Assembly (NCBI RefSeq): GCF_007741475.1
Contig: NZ_CP036261.1
Location: 2,356,001-2,420,000, forward strand
Source of the DNA: Rosistilla ulvae
GTDB taxonomy: Bacteria > Planctomycetota > Planctomycetia > Pirellulales > Pirellulaceae
DNA length: 64,000 nucleotides
Direction of reading: 5' to 3'
The notes under the pieces were generated by a model. That model was not told the DNA's origin. It was given only the letters and a program-made list of their open reading frames with translations, and did not search any database. The translations under genes were made by a program, and so were the position numbers. Of this stretch, positions 29,077-38,068 are shown in pieces (position 1 is the stretch's first letter; each line of letters opens with the position of its first letter).

Positions 29077-31077
29077 CTAGGCGGCTTTGCTGCTGAAGTC
29101 GTTGCCGACCAAGCTGCTGTAGAAATCGTTTCTGCCCAGCAATTGATGATGGGTGCCGACGTCGGACAGTTCGCCCTGTTCGATGATCGCAACTCGATCG
29201 GCCAATTCCAACGTGGTCGGTCGGTGAGTGATCATGATGCCGGTTCGATCCTTAAGGAAATCGCTGAGCACATCGTGGATCAACGCTTCGCTTTCCAGGT
29301 CGATCTGGCTGGTCGCTTCGTCGAGGATCAAGATCTCCGGATCTCGCAGAATCGCTCGCGCCAAAGCGAGCCGTTGCATCTGCCCGCCGCTCAGGTGCAT
29401 GCTGCCGCAGCCTAGCAGGGTCTGGTAGCCATCGGGCATCTTGCTGGTGATAAATTCATCGGCGTGCGCCCGCTTAGCCGCCTGGATCGCTTGCTCTTCG
29501 GAGGCTCCCGGCGTTCCGTAGCGGATGTTGTTGAGGATCGTATCCTCGAACAAAAACGTCCGTTGGGTGACCAGGCCGATGCGGCGACGCAGATCGCGCA
29601 AACGGATCTCGTTGATCGGCACATCGTCGATCGTGACGCTACCCGATTGAGGATCGTAGAACCGGCACAACAGATTGATCAACGTGCTTTTGCCCGAACC
29701 GTTGGGCCCGACGATCGCAATCGTTTCCCCTTGTTTGATCTCCAAGTTCAATCCGTTGAGCGTCATTGGGCCCGAAGGATACGAGAACTGGATGTCGTTG
29801 AAGGCGATCCTTTGATGGCGGCCGGTGAGGCTTTTCGGTTCTGCCGGATCGACGACGCGAATCGGTTGGTCCAGGATTTCGAAGATTCGATCGGCCGCAG
29901 CGATGCCGCGTTGCAGAACGCTCCAGACATCGGTCAGCTTCCGTGCCGGGTCGGTCGTTCCGATCAGGAAGGCGAAAAACAGCAGGACCTCTGCGAACCC
30001 AAGTTCGGTGTAGGTCATGCGGATTCCCAGCAAGTGGGTCTTTTGGTTCAGCACCAGATAGCCGCCGGCGATGATCGCCAGCGAGATCATCGCCATCCCT
30101 AACAGCTCGGTCGCGGGGCGGGTGAGCGAATGATACCAAGAGGCTTTCATCGACTTGGAATAACAGAGCTGAGCGGAGCGCGAGAAGCGAGCTCTCTCGA
30201 AGCCTTGGGTGTTGTACGCTTTGACAACTTTGATACCAGCAAATGCTTCGTTCAGCACGCTGTACATCTGCGTCATCTCTTCCATCACGCGGCGGCTGGC
30301 GCGGCGGATCGATTTGCTGAGCACCGAGATCACCCAAGCCATCAACGGGGCGACGACCATGACCAGCAACAGCAGACGCCAGCAGACGATCGCGGCACCG
30401 ACGACGCAGACGATCATCTTCATCGGTTCGCGGATCGTGCGTCCAAACAGGACGTTGATTCCGGTGGCGATGTTGCCAACGTCGTTGGTCAAGCGAGCGG
30501 TCAGGCTGCTGGAGCCGTTATCGCCGAAGCTGTCTAGGTCCAACCGCAACGATTGGCGAAACAGCATGTTCCGCACGTCCATGCAGGTCCGTTCGGAGAT
30601 CTCTTGAACCAGCATCAAGTTGGCGGTCAGGGCGATTAATTTGATCGCCGTGCCGATCATCAGCACCACGATCAACATCACCAACACTTGGAAGGGACTG
30701 TCGGGCATTTTATCAGCCCACGGTCGTGCCCATGCCAGCGCATCGGCTTTGCGCAACTCAAGCTCGCGTTTGGAGTTCTGCCACAGGATCTGGTTATCGA
30801 TCTGTTGCCGTTGGTCGTCGTTGGCTGCGGCTTCGCGTTGCTGCGCCAGTTGTTCCAAATCGGCATCGATTTGGGTGATCTGAACGTCCAGCTTCTCCTG
30901 CTCTTTCGCGACGTAGCTGGAGACCCCTTCGCCCTCGAAGACGATTTCGATCATCGGGTACAGCGTACCGATGTTCAGGCCCCACAACAAAGCGACAAAG
31001 GCTGACGAAAGGACAACGCCAGCGATCGCCAACCGTTGCTTAAACGAGATCCGCAGGATGCGGCAAAAATTTCGCAT
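29077..31077 (-). CDS. MsbA-like ABC exporter with coiled-coil insert
   Basis: 666 residues from the ATG at 31077 (AAGGACGG lies ~13 bases upstream; the frame runs back to 31170 without a better start). Six membrane segments are followed by a nucleotide-binding domain with GPNGSGKST (Walker A), LSGGQMQRLAL (signature) and EILILDEATSQ (Walker B). Fusion of one membrane and one ATPase domain is the arrangement of lipid and peptide exporters such as MsbA. Between membrane segments 1 and 2 there is an unusual charged insert (~55-118: KEQEKLDVQITQIDADLEQLA and onward) that should form a periplasmic coiled coil. It may be a docking site. The substrate is unknown; a homodimeric lipid flippase is the usual guess. 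It lies 196 bp upstream of the sulfatase on the same strand. Confidence 0.9.
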   Translation of the reverse strand: MRNFCRILRISFKQRLAIAGVVLSSAFVALLWGLNIGTLYPMIEIVFEGEGVSSYVAKEQEKLDVQITQIDADLEQLAQQREAAANDDQRQQIDNQILWQNSKRELELRKADALAWARPWADKMPDSPFQVLVMLIVVLMIGTAIKLIALTANLMLVQEISERTCMDVRNMLFRQSLRLDLDSFGDNGSSSLTARLTNDVGNIATGINVLFGRTIREPMKMIVCVVGAAIVCWRLLLLVMVVAPLMAWVISVLSKSIRRASRRVMEEMTQMYSVLNEAFAGIKVVKAYNTQGFERARFSRSAQLCYSKSMKASWYHSLTRPATELLGMAMISLAIIAGGYLVLNQKTHLLGIRMTYTELGFAEVLLFFAFLIGTTDPARKLTDVWSVLQRGIAAADRIFEILDQPIRVVDPAEPKSLTGRHQRIAFNDIQFSYPSGPMTLNGLNLEIKQGETIAIVGPNGSGKSTLINLLCRFYDPQSGSVTIDDVPINEIRLRDLRRRIGLVTQRTFLFEDTILNNIRYGTPGASEEQAIQAAKRAHADEFITSKMPDGYQTLLGCGSMHLSGGQMQRLALARAILRDPEILILDEATSQIDLESEALIHDVLSDFLKDRTGIMITHRPTTLELADRVAIIEQGELSDVGTHHQLLGRNDFYSSLVGNDFSSKAA

Positions 31078-32213
31078 GGATGAGCGACCGTCCTTGATCG
31101 CGAGAGATAAACGGGAAATCCAATGTGATGCAACGGAGGCAATCGTAGGAATGCTTATCGTTTGACGCAAGGGAAATATTCAGTCGCGATGGGTTTGCTA
31201 GCGATAGCAGTTGTCCGTCGGTTAACGATTGTGGGGGTTACGAAGAGCCGGGCAATCGTCCGTTTTCGGCGATTTCATCGGTCGGTCGACAGGTTGCGCA
31301 GCGACGCCCGCAGCGCGATTGGGCGAACCACCAAGGCAAACCAGGGGAAAACAGGACAGGCATCGATTCGCCAACAGCCACTGCGGGCCGAAGGTCCAGC
31401 AATTTGCATCGCCCAGCCTGCAGCGCTGGGTATCGGCCGGAGGCCCGTCGCGTCCCAGGTCCCGACAGGTGAATTGGGGCAACGGCCCGGGGCGCGCATC
31501 TATCGGGCCTTCAGCCCTGAAGGTTTTGAAATTGTCGCGGCCTAAACCCAGGCCGATGGCCTGGGCTATGCAAATGGTCGAGCCTTCGGCCCTGATTCGG
31601 CGTGTCCCTGATGGGGGCGAGCGATATGGCAAACGAAAGGGACAGGCACATTCCGCCGCCATCCACCGCGGGCCGAAGGCCCAGCAATTTGCATAGCCCA
31701 GCCTGCAGGGCTGGGTAACGGCCGGAGGCCCGTCGCGTCCCAGGTCCCGACAGGTGAATTGGGGCAACGGCCCGGGGGGCGCTCATCTATTCGGGCCTTC
31801 AGCCCAGAAGGTTTTGAAATTGTCGTGGCCTAAACCCAGGCCGATGGCCTGGGCTATGCAAATGGTCGAGCCTTCGGCCCTGACTCGGCGTGTCCCTGAT
31901 GGGGGCGAGCGATATGGCAAACGAAAGGGACAGGCTCATTCCGCCAACAGCCACTGCGGGCCTAAGGTCCCGCAATTTGCATAGCCCAGCCTGCAGGGCT
32001 GGCTAACGGCCGAGACGCCCCCAACACACTCTCATCACGCGAAGGGCCAACGGCCCGGGGCTGAGCTATCACGCAACGGCTAAACTGCTTTGATACAAAC
32101 GCTCAATAGCCGTAAGGTGAAATGAACAGCCCCCATACCAATTCACTCGCCCGGGTTTAAGATACCAACAGCGGAAAAAGATCGCTTCCTGGTGCCAACT
32201 GGATAAACGCAAT
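31078..32213. other. 1.1-kb intergenic region with repeats
   Basis: No gene is supported. The central part is the tandem hairpin repeat described at 31354-32016. The frames found here on both strands are translations of the repeat. Outside it, the flanks show no recognised RNA gene. Promoters for the divergent ABC transporter and HtrA genes must lie at the two ends but are not obvious. Confidence 0.5.
31354..32016. repeat. Tandem ~286-bp hairpin-rich repeat (about 2.3 copies)
   Basis: The unit repeats with offsets of 285 and 288 bp: AATTTGCAT occurs at 31401, 31686 and 31974. Copies are near-identical in long blocks, such as GGCCCGTCGCGTCCCAGGTC and GTGTCCCTGATGGGGGCGAG. Each unit holds two short hairpins (CCCAGCC/GGCTGGG and CCCAGGCC/GGCCTGGG), and the half-sites TTTGCATAGCCCAG and CTGGGCTATGCAAA are complementary to each other, so larger structures are also possible. 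The last copy is partial. Confidence 0.9.
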
Positions 32214-33359
32214 ATGATCACTCCCATGAATCCCCCCCGAATTGGCAAACCGCGTTGGCTGCGTCTGATTTTGATCGTCGCGATTCTCTTTGCCCCTTGG
32301 GCAAAGGCGAACGCTCAGGACGACACGGGCCCCCGAGCGTTGTCCCGAGCGTTTCAAAATGCAGCCAAATTGGCGACCGCTTCGGTCGTGACCGTCATCG
32401 CGTACGGGCAGAACCTGGATGACCAGGGGATGCCGGTCGGAGCGGACGAGGCGGACGATTTTGATATCGAATCCCCCGACGATGGCGACGAGATCTCCGA
32501 TTTGGATGACATCCCGCACACCAAAGAGATGCTGCCGGCGACCGGGTTGGGATCGGGAGTGATCCTGACGGCCGAGGGGCTGATCATCAGCAACAATCAC
32601 GTGATTCGCGACGCCCGCCGAGTGATCGTGCGGTTGCACGATGGACTGGAAATCACCGCGACGAAGGTGTTGGGCGATCCGGCCAGCGACATTGCCATCA
32701 TTCAAATCGAGACCGAAGAAAAGTTGGTCGCTGCCAGGCTGGGGAATTCCAAAGATCTGCAGATCGGCGAATGGGTGCTAGCGATCGGCAGCCCGTTTCG
32801 CTTGGATGCAACCGTCAGTGCGGGGATCATCAGCGCGATCGGTCGCCGCTTGGACGCGATTCGCCGCGGTCGTCTGCTGCAGACCGATGCGGCGATCAAC
32901 CCGGGCAACTCGGGAGGTCCGTTGATCAATCTCGATGGCGAGGTGGTTGGGATCAGCACCGCGATCGCGACCCGCAGCGGCGGTTACCAAGGCATCGGTT
33001 TTGCGGTCCCGATCAACCAAGCGAACTGGATCGCTCGCGAGTTGGCCGAATTTGGCGAAGTCCGCCGCGCGTCGATCGGTTTGTCGTTGGCGATGTTAAA
33101 TGCGCGGATCGCTCGTCAGTTGGAACTGCCGATGAAGACGGGGATCTTGGTCGTCGCGGTTACTAAAAATCATGCCGCAGCCAAAGCGGGTGTCGAACCC
33201 TATGATGTGATTTTGGAATTTAATGGCCAAGCGATCGTCAAGCCACGCGATTTACAAGAGGCGATCGAACGCGAACCGATCGGGTCGACGCAGCAGTTGA
33301 CATTGTTCCGCAAAGGGGAACGTTTGGAACTGACAGTCACCCTGGAAGCCGCTCTCTAG
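32214..33359 (+). CDS. HtrA/DegP-like serine protease with one PDZ domain
   Basis: 381 residues. An N-terminal signal peptide (LRLILIVAILFAPWAKANA) sends it to the periplasm. The trypsin-like domain has the full triad: His129 in SNNHVIRD, Asp159 in DPASDIAIIQ and Ser233 in INPGNSGGPL. An acidic linker (DEADDFDIESPDDGDE) precedes the His. One PDZ domain follows (~300-375, KAGVEPYDVILEFNGQ), fewer than the two of E. coli DegP and more like DegS. It should degrade misfolded or damaged envelope proteins. The start ATG is preceded by GGATAA; an in-frame ATG four codons later is an alternative. It lies 85 bp upstream of the cation exchanger on the same strand. Confidence 0.93.
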   Translation: MITPMNPPRIGKPRWLRLILIVAILFAPWAKANAQDDTGPRALSRAFQNAAKLATASVVTVIAYGQNLDDQGMPVGADEADDFDIESPDDGDEISDLDDIPHTKEMLPATGLGSGVILTAEGLIISNNHVIRDARRVIVRLHDGLEITATKVLGDPASDIAIIQIETEEKLVAARLGNSKDLQIGEWVLAIGSPFRLDATVSAGIISAIGRRLDAIRRGRLLQTDAAINPGNSGGPLINLDGEVVGISTAIATRSGGYQGIGFAVPINQANWIARELAEFGEVRRASIGLSLAMLNARIARQLELPMKTGILVVAVTKNHAAAKAGVEPYDVILEFNGQAIVKPRDLQEAIEREPIGSTQQLTLFRKGERLELTVTLEAAL

Positions 33360-33443
33360 AATCCTTTTTCGCGGCGGCTTGTTCGCGATACGTTCTCACC
33401 CTGCATTCCTTCCTCGACAAACTTTAACCCAGCGATCCCTATC

Positions 33444-34505
33444 GTGCTCGAAGCCTTCTTAGAACATTTTTTTGCGTTCGATCTACTCACCTGGTTGCAC
33501 ACCGCCCCGTGGATCTTAATCGCGTTGGGATTGGTCGTCGGCGTGTTGATGCTGGGCAAATCGGCAGACGTGTTGGTCGATGAAGCGACCGAGTTGTCGT
33601 TGAAGTTGGGGATGCCACGGGTGATCGTGGGAGCGACGATCGTCAGTCTTGGCACCACCACTCCCGAAGCTGTCGTCAGCGTAATGGCGGCGATCGGCGG
33701 AACGCCAGGCTTGGCTTTGGGGAACGCTGTCGGATCGATCATCTGCGACACCGGTCTGATCCTGGGCGTCGCGTGCCTGATCGCACCGATTCCTTTGGAC
33801 CGTTGGTTGGTCAATCGCCAGGGTATGGTTCAATTTGGTGCCGGATTGTTGTTGATCGGGATGTGTGTGCCATGGACCCGATTGGGGACCATGATGACCG
33901 AGGGAGGCGTGTTGCCGCAGTGGGGCGGTTTCATGTTCCTGGGGCTGCTTGCGGTCTACGTCTTGTGGTCGATCCACGTTGCCAAATCGAAAGGTGTCAG
34001 CGACGAACCATCCGATGAGAGCGGAGAACCGGAGGCGGTTCGATCGACGGTGGGGATGGTCTTTATGCTGCTGGTCGCCACGTTTTTTGTCGTCGTGTCG
34101 TCGGAGATATTGATCTCTGCAGCGATCGAGACGGCCGCGCGATTAAATGTTCCCGAAGGAGTGATCGCGGCGACGTTGGTCGCGTTTGGCACCTCGCTGC
34201 CCGAACTGACGATCGCCGTTACCGCCAGCCTAAAAGGTCGCGGCGAGCTGGCGATCGGCAACGTGATCGGTGCCGACATCTTGAACGTGTTGTTTGTCGC
34301 TGGAGCCGCCGCGGCGGTCACGCCCGTTGGTCTCAACGCGGCGCCGGAGTTTTTCCGAGTCCAGTTCCCCGCGATGTTAGCGGTCTTGATCACCTTCCGC
34401 GTGGCGATCATGTGTGCCAAGGGAGACCAATTGCCCCGCTGGGCCGGCGGTCTGTTAGTCGGCTTCTATTTCGCCTACCTCGGCTTCAGTTTCGTGATGC
34501 GGTAG
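33444..34505 (+). CDS. Cation/Ca2+ exchanger (CaCA family)
   Basis: 353 residues, almost all membrane-embedded, about ten segments in two inverted halves. Each half has the ion-binding alpha repeat: VIVGATIVSLGTTTPEAVVSVMAA and VIAATLVAFGTSLPELTIAVTAS, in which the Glu of the TTPE and SLPE motifs binds the cation. The central loop (IHVAKSKGVSDEPSDESGEPE) is short and acidic. It probably exchanges Ca2+ for Na+ or H+ across the cytoplasmic membrane. It starts with GTG at 33444, and no good ribosome binding site is visible. It ends 20 bp inside the convergent M50-like gene, so the two 3' ends overlap. Confidence 0.92.
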   Translation: MLEAFLEHFFAFDLLTWLHTAPWILIALGLVVGVLMLGKSADVLVDEATELSLKLGMPRVIVGATIVSLGTTTPEAVVSVMAAIGGTPGLALGNAVGSIICDTGLILGVACLIAPIPLDRWLVNRQGMVQFGAGLLLIGMCVPWTRLGTMMTEGGVLPQWGGFMFLGLLAVYVLWSIHVAKSKGVSDEPSDESGEPEAVRSTVGMVFMLLVATFFVVVSSEILISAAIETAARLNVPEGVIAATLVAFGTSLPELTIAVTASLKGRGELAIGNVIGADILNVLFVAGAAAAVTPVGLNAAPEFFRVQFPAMLAVLITFRVAIMCAKGDQLPRWAGGLLVGFYFAYLGFSFVMR

Positions 34506-36636
34506 CAGGCGTCCAATGCCCCTGCGTTAGCGATTCCCAGATCCAGCGTCCCAAAGAGCGACGTTGGCATTGCAGCCGCACAAAGGCTCGCTGTCCGCAG
34601 CGCAGCCGCAGGCTTTGTGTTTCGGTCAGCGAGACGTAGGCGTTGATCCGCGGTTCGCACAACTCAAAACGATCCTCTTCGGATTTGATCACCGCCAGAC
34701 TGCCGCCGTAGGGAGCGATCAACGCGTCGTCGGGCACGACCTGCGACGCCCGCGATTCGGCGTGAGCGAGATGAGCTTGCCAGGCAGGCTGCCGATGGAC
34801 GATCACGGTCACTGGCATCTGGCTGCCGTCGTCGCTGAAGTTGGCTTCGCGTTGACTCAGCGAAACCTTCAATCGCTTCCGCTGCTCGAATCCGACAGCT
34901 CCCAATTCATCGCCTTGCCGAACGTAACAGCCCTGCAGCAGTTCCAGTTGGCGAGCCACGATCCGACCGTCGCTTGGTGCGCGGACGATCAGGCTGTCGA
35001 CCTCGGTCTGTTTCTGTTGCCTCTGCTGACGCAATCCGATCAGCCGCGATTGAGCGTCGGCTGATTGCGATAGGTCACCGTTCCAACGCGCCCCGCGGAG
35101 TTCCTGTTCCAGTTGCAACAGTTCTTTATTCAGCATTCCCAGTCGCTGTTGCAGTTCGTCGTTGCGGAGCGTTGCGATCGGTTGGCCGGCGACGACGCGG
35201 TCGCCATCGCGAACATGAACGCTGTCGACAAATGCATCCAGCGGAGCGCGGACGATCGCGGGAGGATCGTATTGGACAACCGCCGGAGTGGTCTGGCGCA
35301 AATCGGCAGGAACAACAAACAGCAACAGCATCGCGATCGACACCAGTCCGCCCAACCGAATCGCCAACCGCGTGGCAAACAATTTGCCTTCGCTGTGCAG
35401 TTGCCGCAGATGTTGGCTCAATCGCCACAGCGGCAACAGTGCAAAAGAGATCGCGCCGGCGGCGGCGATCAAAATTCCCGCGCCATGAAAAATGGCCGCT
35501 GCGGCCAACGTCATTCCCGAGACGGTGAACACCCGGTAGACGGCGGCGGCAAGTCCATAGACTTTCACCCAGGGGGGATCCCCCGCGGGCATCGCTGGCT
35601 GGCGTGGATCGAGCCCCAGCACGTAACGAGATCCCCAAAACCGCGCGTACGATTGGCCATATCCGTACAGATTGTCGATGCCGGTGATGTCGGCCAGAGC
35701 AAAGTAGCCATCGAACTTCAGCAGCGGGTTGAGGTTAAACAGGATCGAACTGATCGAGGCTAATAGAAAGAGGTCGGCGGCGGCTTGTTGCAGCGGCAGG
35801 GAGTCGGCAAGATTCCAAGCCAGCAATGCCAGACCGGCAACCGCCAACTCGACCGCCACGCCGGCAAGGGTCACATGCAACCGCTGCCACCGCGAACGAA
35901 ACCTCCATGCCGAGGAGACGTCGACGTAGGCGATCGGCATCATCAGGATGATCGCAAGTCCGGCATCGCGGACCGTACCGCCATACGACTTACAGGTCCC
36001 GGCGTGCGCCGATTCGTGGACAATCTTCAAGCTGACCCAAGCGACCGCTAGCCACAGTCCGCGCCAGGGCGTTAACAAGTTCTCGTAGCTGGCGAAGAAG
36101 TCGCTCCATTGCCCGGTCATCAACAGCAGACCAAAGACCAGAACCGCCAAGCCGCACAACTGCGTCTGCCATGAAAAGAGCCAGCGGCAGCGAGGGACCC
36201 AGGCGGTCAGGATCCGATCGGGATCCAACAGCGAAGCTTTCCAGAAATAGCAGCGTCCCAGCAACGATAGGCATCGCCCCGGCAGCGGTGTCGGCGCGGC
36301 AGCAGCACCGCCGGGCGCGACCGCAGTTCCAGTCAATTCGTTTTTGATCAGCCACTGGCAAAACGTGGCGGCCGATTCGCGAGACCAATCGCTGGCCGGT
36401 CGATCGGCTGCATCGCGTTTCCTCGCGTTCCAGGCAGCTTCGGGAGTCGCACCGCCGGTCAACGCGGCAAGGAACGCTTGTTCGTCGGGCCCAAGTCGAT
36501 AGAAGCGATGGTTGTGAGGATCTTCGAGGACACATCCGCCCGCGTCGTCGCTGCGCGGATGCAGGACGAGATCGTTGCGCAATCGCAGGCTCTCTGGCAG
36601 GGGCGTCTTCGCTGGCGCTTCGCCGTGGTTTGTCAT
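34486..36636 (-). CDS. PqqD-like/M50-like/HlyD-like membrane fusion protein
   Basis: 716 residues from the ATG at 36636, one base after the stop of the upstream gene; a TTG at 36648 is less likely. Residues ~18-105 resemble the winged-helix PqqD fold (LRNDLVLHP, FYRLGPDEQAFLAAL), known in other systems as a leader-peptide recognition element. Residues ~150-440 are membrane helices with HESAH (207-211) and NLNPLLKFDG (301-310), the two metal-site motifs of M50 site-2 proteases. Residues ~450-590 are an HlyD/barrel-sandwich part with a coiled coil (LGMLNKELLQLEQELRG) and REGDRVVAGQPIATL-like beta hairpins. It is the last gene of a four-gene operon with TolC-like and adaptor genes and faces a giant surface protein gene. 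I infer a role in processing and/or export of that protein; activity as a protease is not proven. Confidence 0.8.
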   Translation of the reverse strand: MTNHGEAPAKTPLPESLRLRNDLVLHPRSDDAGGCVLEDPHNHRFYRLGPDEQAFLAALTGGATPEAAWNARKRDAADRPASDWSRESAATFCQWLIKNELTGTAVAPGGAAAAPTPLPGRCLSLLGRCYFWKASLLDPDRILTAWVPRCRWLFSWQTQLCGLAVLVFGLLLMTGQWSDFFASYENLLTPWRGLWLAVAWVSLKIVHESAHAGTCKSYGGTVRDAGLAIILMMPIAYVDVSSAWRFRSRWQRLHVTLAGVAVELAVAGLALLAWNLADSLPLQQAAADLFLLASISSILFNLNPLLKFDGYFALADITGIDNLYGYGQSYARFWGSRYVLGLDPRQPAMPAGDPPWVKVYGLAAAVYRVFTVSGMTLAAAAIFHGAGILIAAAGAISFALLPLWRLSQHLRQLHSEGKLFATRLAIRLGGLVSIAMLLLFVVPADLRQTTPAVVQYDPPAIVRAPLDAFVDSVHVRDGDRVVAGQPIATLRNDELQQRLGMLNKELLQLEQELRGARWNGDLSQSADAQSRLIGLRQQRQQKQTEVDSLIVRAPSDGRIVARQLELLQGCYVRQGDELGAVGFEQRKRLKVSLSQREANFSDDGSQMPVTVIVHRQPAWQAHLAHAESRASQVVPDDALIAPYGGSLAVIKSEEDRFELCEPRINAYVSLTETQSLRLRCGQRAFVRLQCQRRSLGRWIWESLTQGHWTPATASRN

Positions 36637-36637
36637 C

Positions 36638-38068
36638 TCACCACCCAATCAAACCGCGGAGTGCGTCGTAGGGGCGATGGAACAACAACCAAGCGACCGA
36701 TCGACGTCCGGCTTGGATACTGGCGGTGCCATGCATCCCGGGGCGAAGTGCAAGGTCTTGATTATCGATGGCAGCTTCGGCGATGAAGACGCTCGCCTCG
36801 TCGCGGATTTCGCTGCGTGGATGGATCTGCGTCAAATGAGCCTGATGATACGCACCGGCGACGGCGTCCAAGCGGATCGACGTCGGCATCCCGATTTGCA
36901 CGTTGGCGATGTCCGATTCGGGGATCGCGATCTCGGCGACCAATCGATCCAACGGAGCGATCTCGAACAAATTTTCACCGACCTGCAACGGGATCCCCTC
37001 GGCGCGTTCCAAATCGCCGCTGACGACAACACCCGCGATCGGCGAACGGATTTCGAGATTCTGTTCACGCGACTTGAGCATTTGGATCTCGCTGCGGAGA
37101 TGTTGCACCTCCAGCCGCTCGAGCTGCGACTTGGAACCATCGCCGCTGGAGAGGGCGGCGGCGCGGCGTTGGAGGGCTTGATCGATCTTGGCTTGCAAGC
37201 TGGCGATCTGGGCCAGCAGGTCGCCGCCATCGAGAATCGCAAGGACCTGTCCGGCGTCGACGGAGTCTCCCGGACCAACAAGCGACTGCTGCAGCTTGCC
37301 ATCAAACGGAGCAACGACAAAACGGCGCAGCGCCGGTTCACAGGTCACGGCGCACTGGATCGAATGTTGCCAGGGGATTGCGCCGATCAACAGCGCGGCG
37401 AAGCCGATCGCGAGGATCCAGCGAGCGTCTTGCTTTTGCTTGGCAGCCCAGGTGCGAAGGCGTTCGACAAGAGCGTGGTTGGGGGCGGATGCGTTATCGC
37501 GCGGCGTGGGATTGGTGGCGGTGGGATCGCTCGTTTGCGGTGGCGGCACGGATTCCAAGCGATGGATGATCGCTAGATGAGCCGCCGCCAGTTCGACTTC
37601 ACGCGTCCGCGCTTCGAACCACTGGGCTGCATTGCCACGGTTTTCACAGCCGAACAAGATCGAAATCGCTTCGCCATCGACCGCCGGCAGGACCGCCGCG
37701 ACCAGGAACTGTTGCTGGCTGGAGGAGACGATCCGCGATTGAGTCTGGGCTGTCGTCATCGCTTGCAGCGCCAAGGCAGCTGCTTTTTGGCGGGTCTCCG
37801 GCGAATTGTCGCCTCGCAACGATAGCCCTTTCAATTGCCCGTCGGAGGTTTGCGACCAATGCGTGACGCTGATCGCGTCGTAACGGGCGAACAGCCGCTG
37901 GATCAACGACGCCATCAATTGAACGCTCACCGAACCGCTGGCTGTGCGAATCGGCTCGGGCTGTGGCAATGGCGGGTTCGCCGCGGTTGCGGCGCTACCC
38001 AAATTTGGAGTCCGGCGCGGCGCGGCGACGCTGGCTGCCGGGGAGTCGATGACCACGATCTGCCCCAC
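36638..38068 (-). CDS. HlyD-like membrane protein with GAF-like cytoplasmic domain
   Basis: 476 residues. The first ~40 residues are Pro/Ala-rich. Residues ~45-170 have the alternating pattern of a GAF domain (LMASLIQRLFARYDAISVTHW, FLVAAVLPAVDGEAISILFG), which would be cytoplasmic. One membrane helix (216-233) follows, then an HlyD/barrel-sandwich region (QSLVGPGDSVDAGQVLAILDG), a coiled coil (IASLQAKIDQALQRRAAAL) and a C-terminal beta domain (LALRPGMHGTASIQAGRR). The GTG start at 38068 abuts the stop (TAA) of the upstream adaptor gene, and its own stop is one base before the next ATG, so all three are tightly coupled. A sensor domain on the cytoplasmic side of an adaptor could control export. 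It was probably annotated only as HlyD family. Confidence 0.8.
   Translation of the reverse strand: MGQIVVIDSPAASVAAPRRTPNLGSAATAANPPLPQPEPIRTASGSVSVQLMASLIQRLFARYDAISVTHWSQTSDGQLKGLSLRGDNSPETRQKAAALALQAMTTAQTQSRIVSSSQQQFLVAAVLPAVDGEAISILFGCENRGNAAQWFEARTREVELAAAHLAIIHRLESVPPPQTSDPTATNPTPRDNASAPNHALVERLRTWAAKQKQDARWILAIGFAALLIGAIPWQHSIQCAVTCEPALRRFVVAPFDGKLQQSLVGPGDSVDAGQVLAILDGGDLLAQIASLQAKIDQALQRRAAALSSGDGSKSQLERLEVQHLRSEIQMLKSREQNLEIRSPIAGVVVSGDLERAEGIPLQVGENLFEIAPLDRLVAEIAIPESDIANVQIGMPTSIRLDAVAGAYHQAHLTQIHPRSEIRDEASVFIAEAAIDNQDLALRPGMHGTASIQAGRRSVAWLLFHRPYDALRGLIGW

Noticed and set aside
31229-31984. Frames with repeated QMVEPSAL/RRVPDGGERYG peptides
   Set aside because: They are translations of the tandem hairpin repeat, present on both strands with different borders in each copy; no start signals.
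32157-32705. 182-codon minus-strand frame over the HtrA start
   Set aside because: Antisense to the signal peptide and catalytic region of HtrA; no features of its own.
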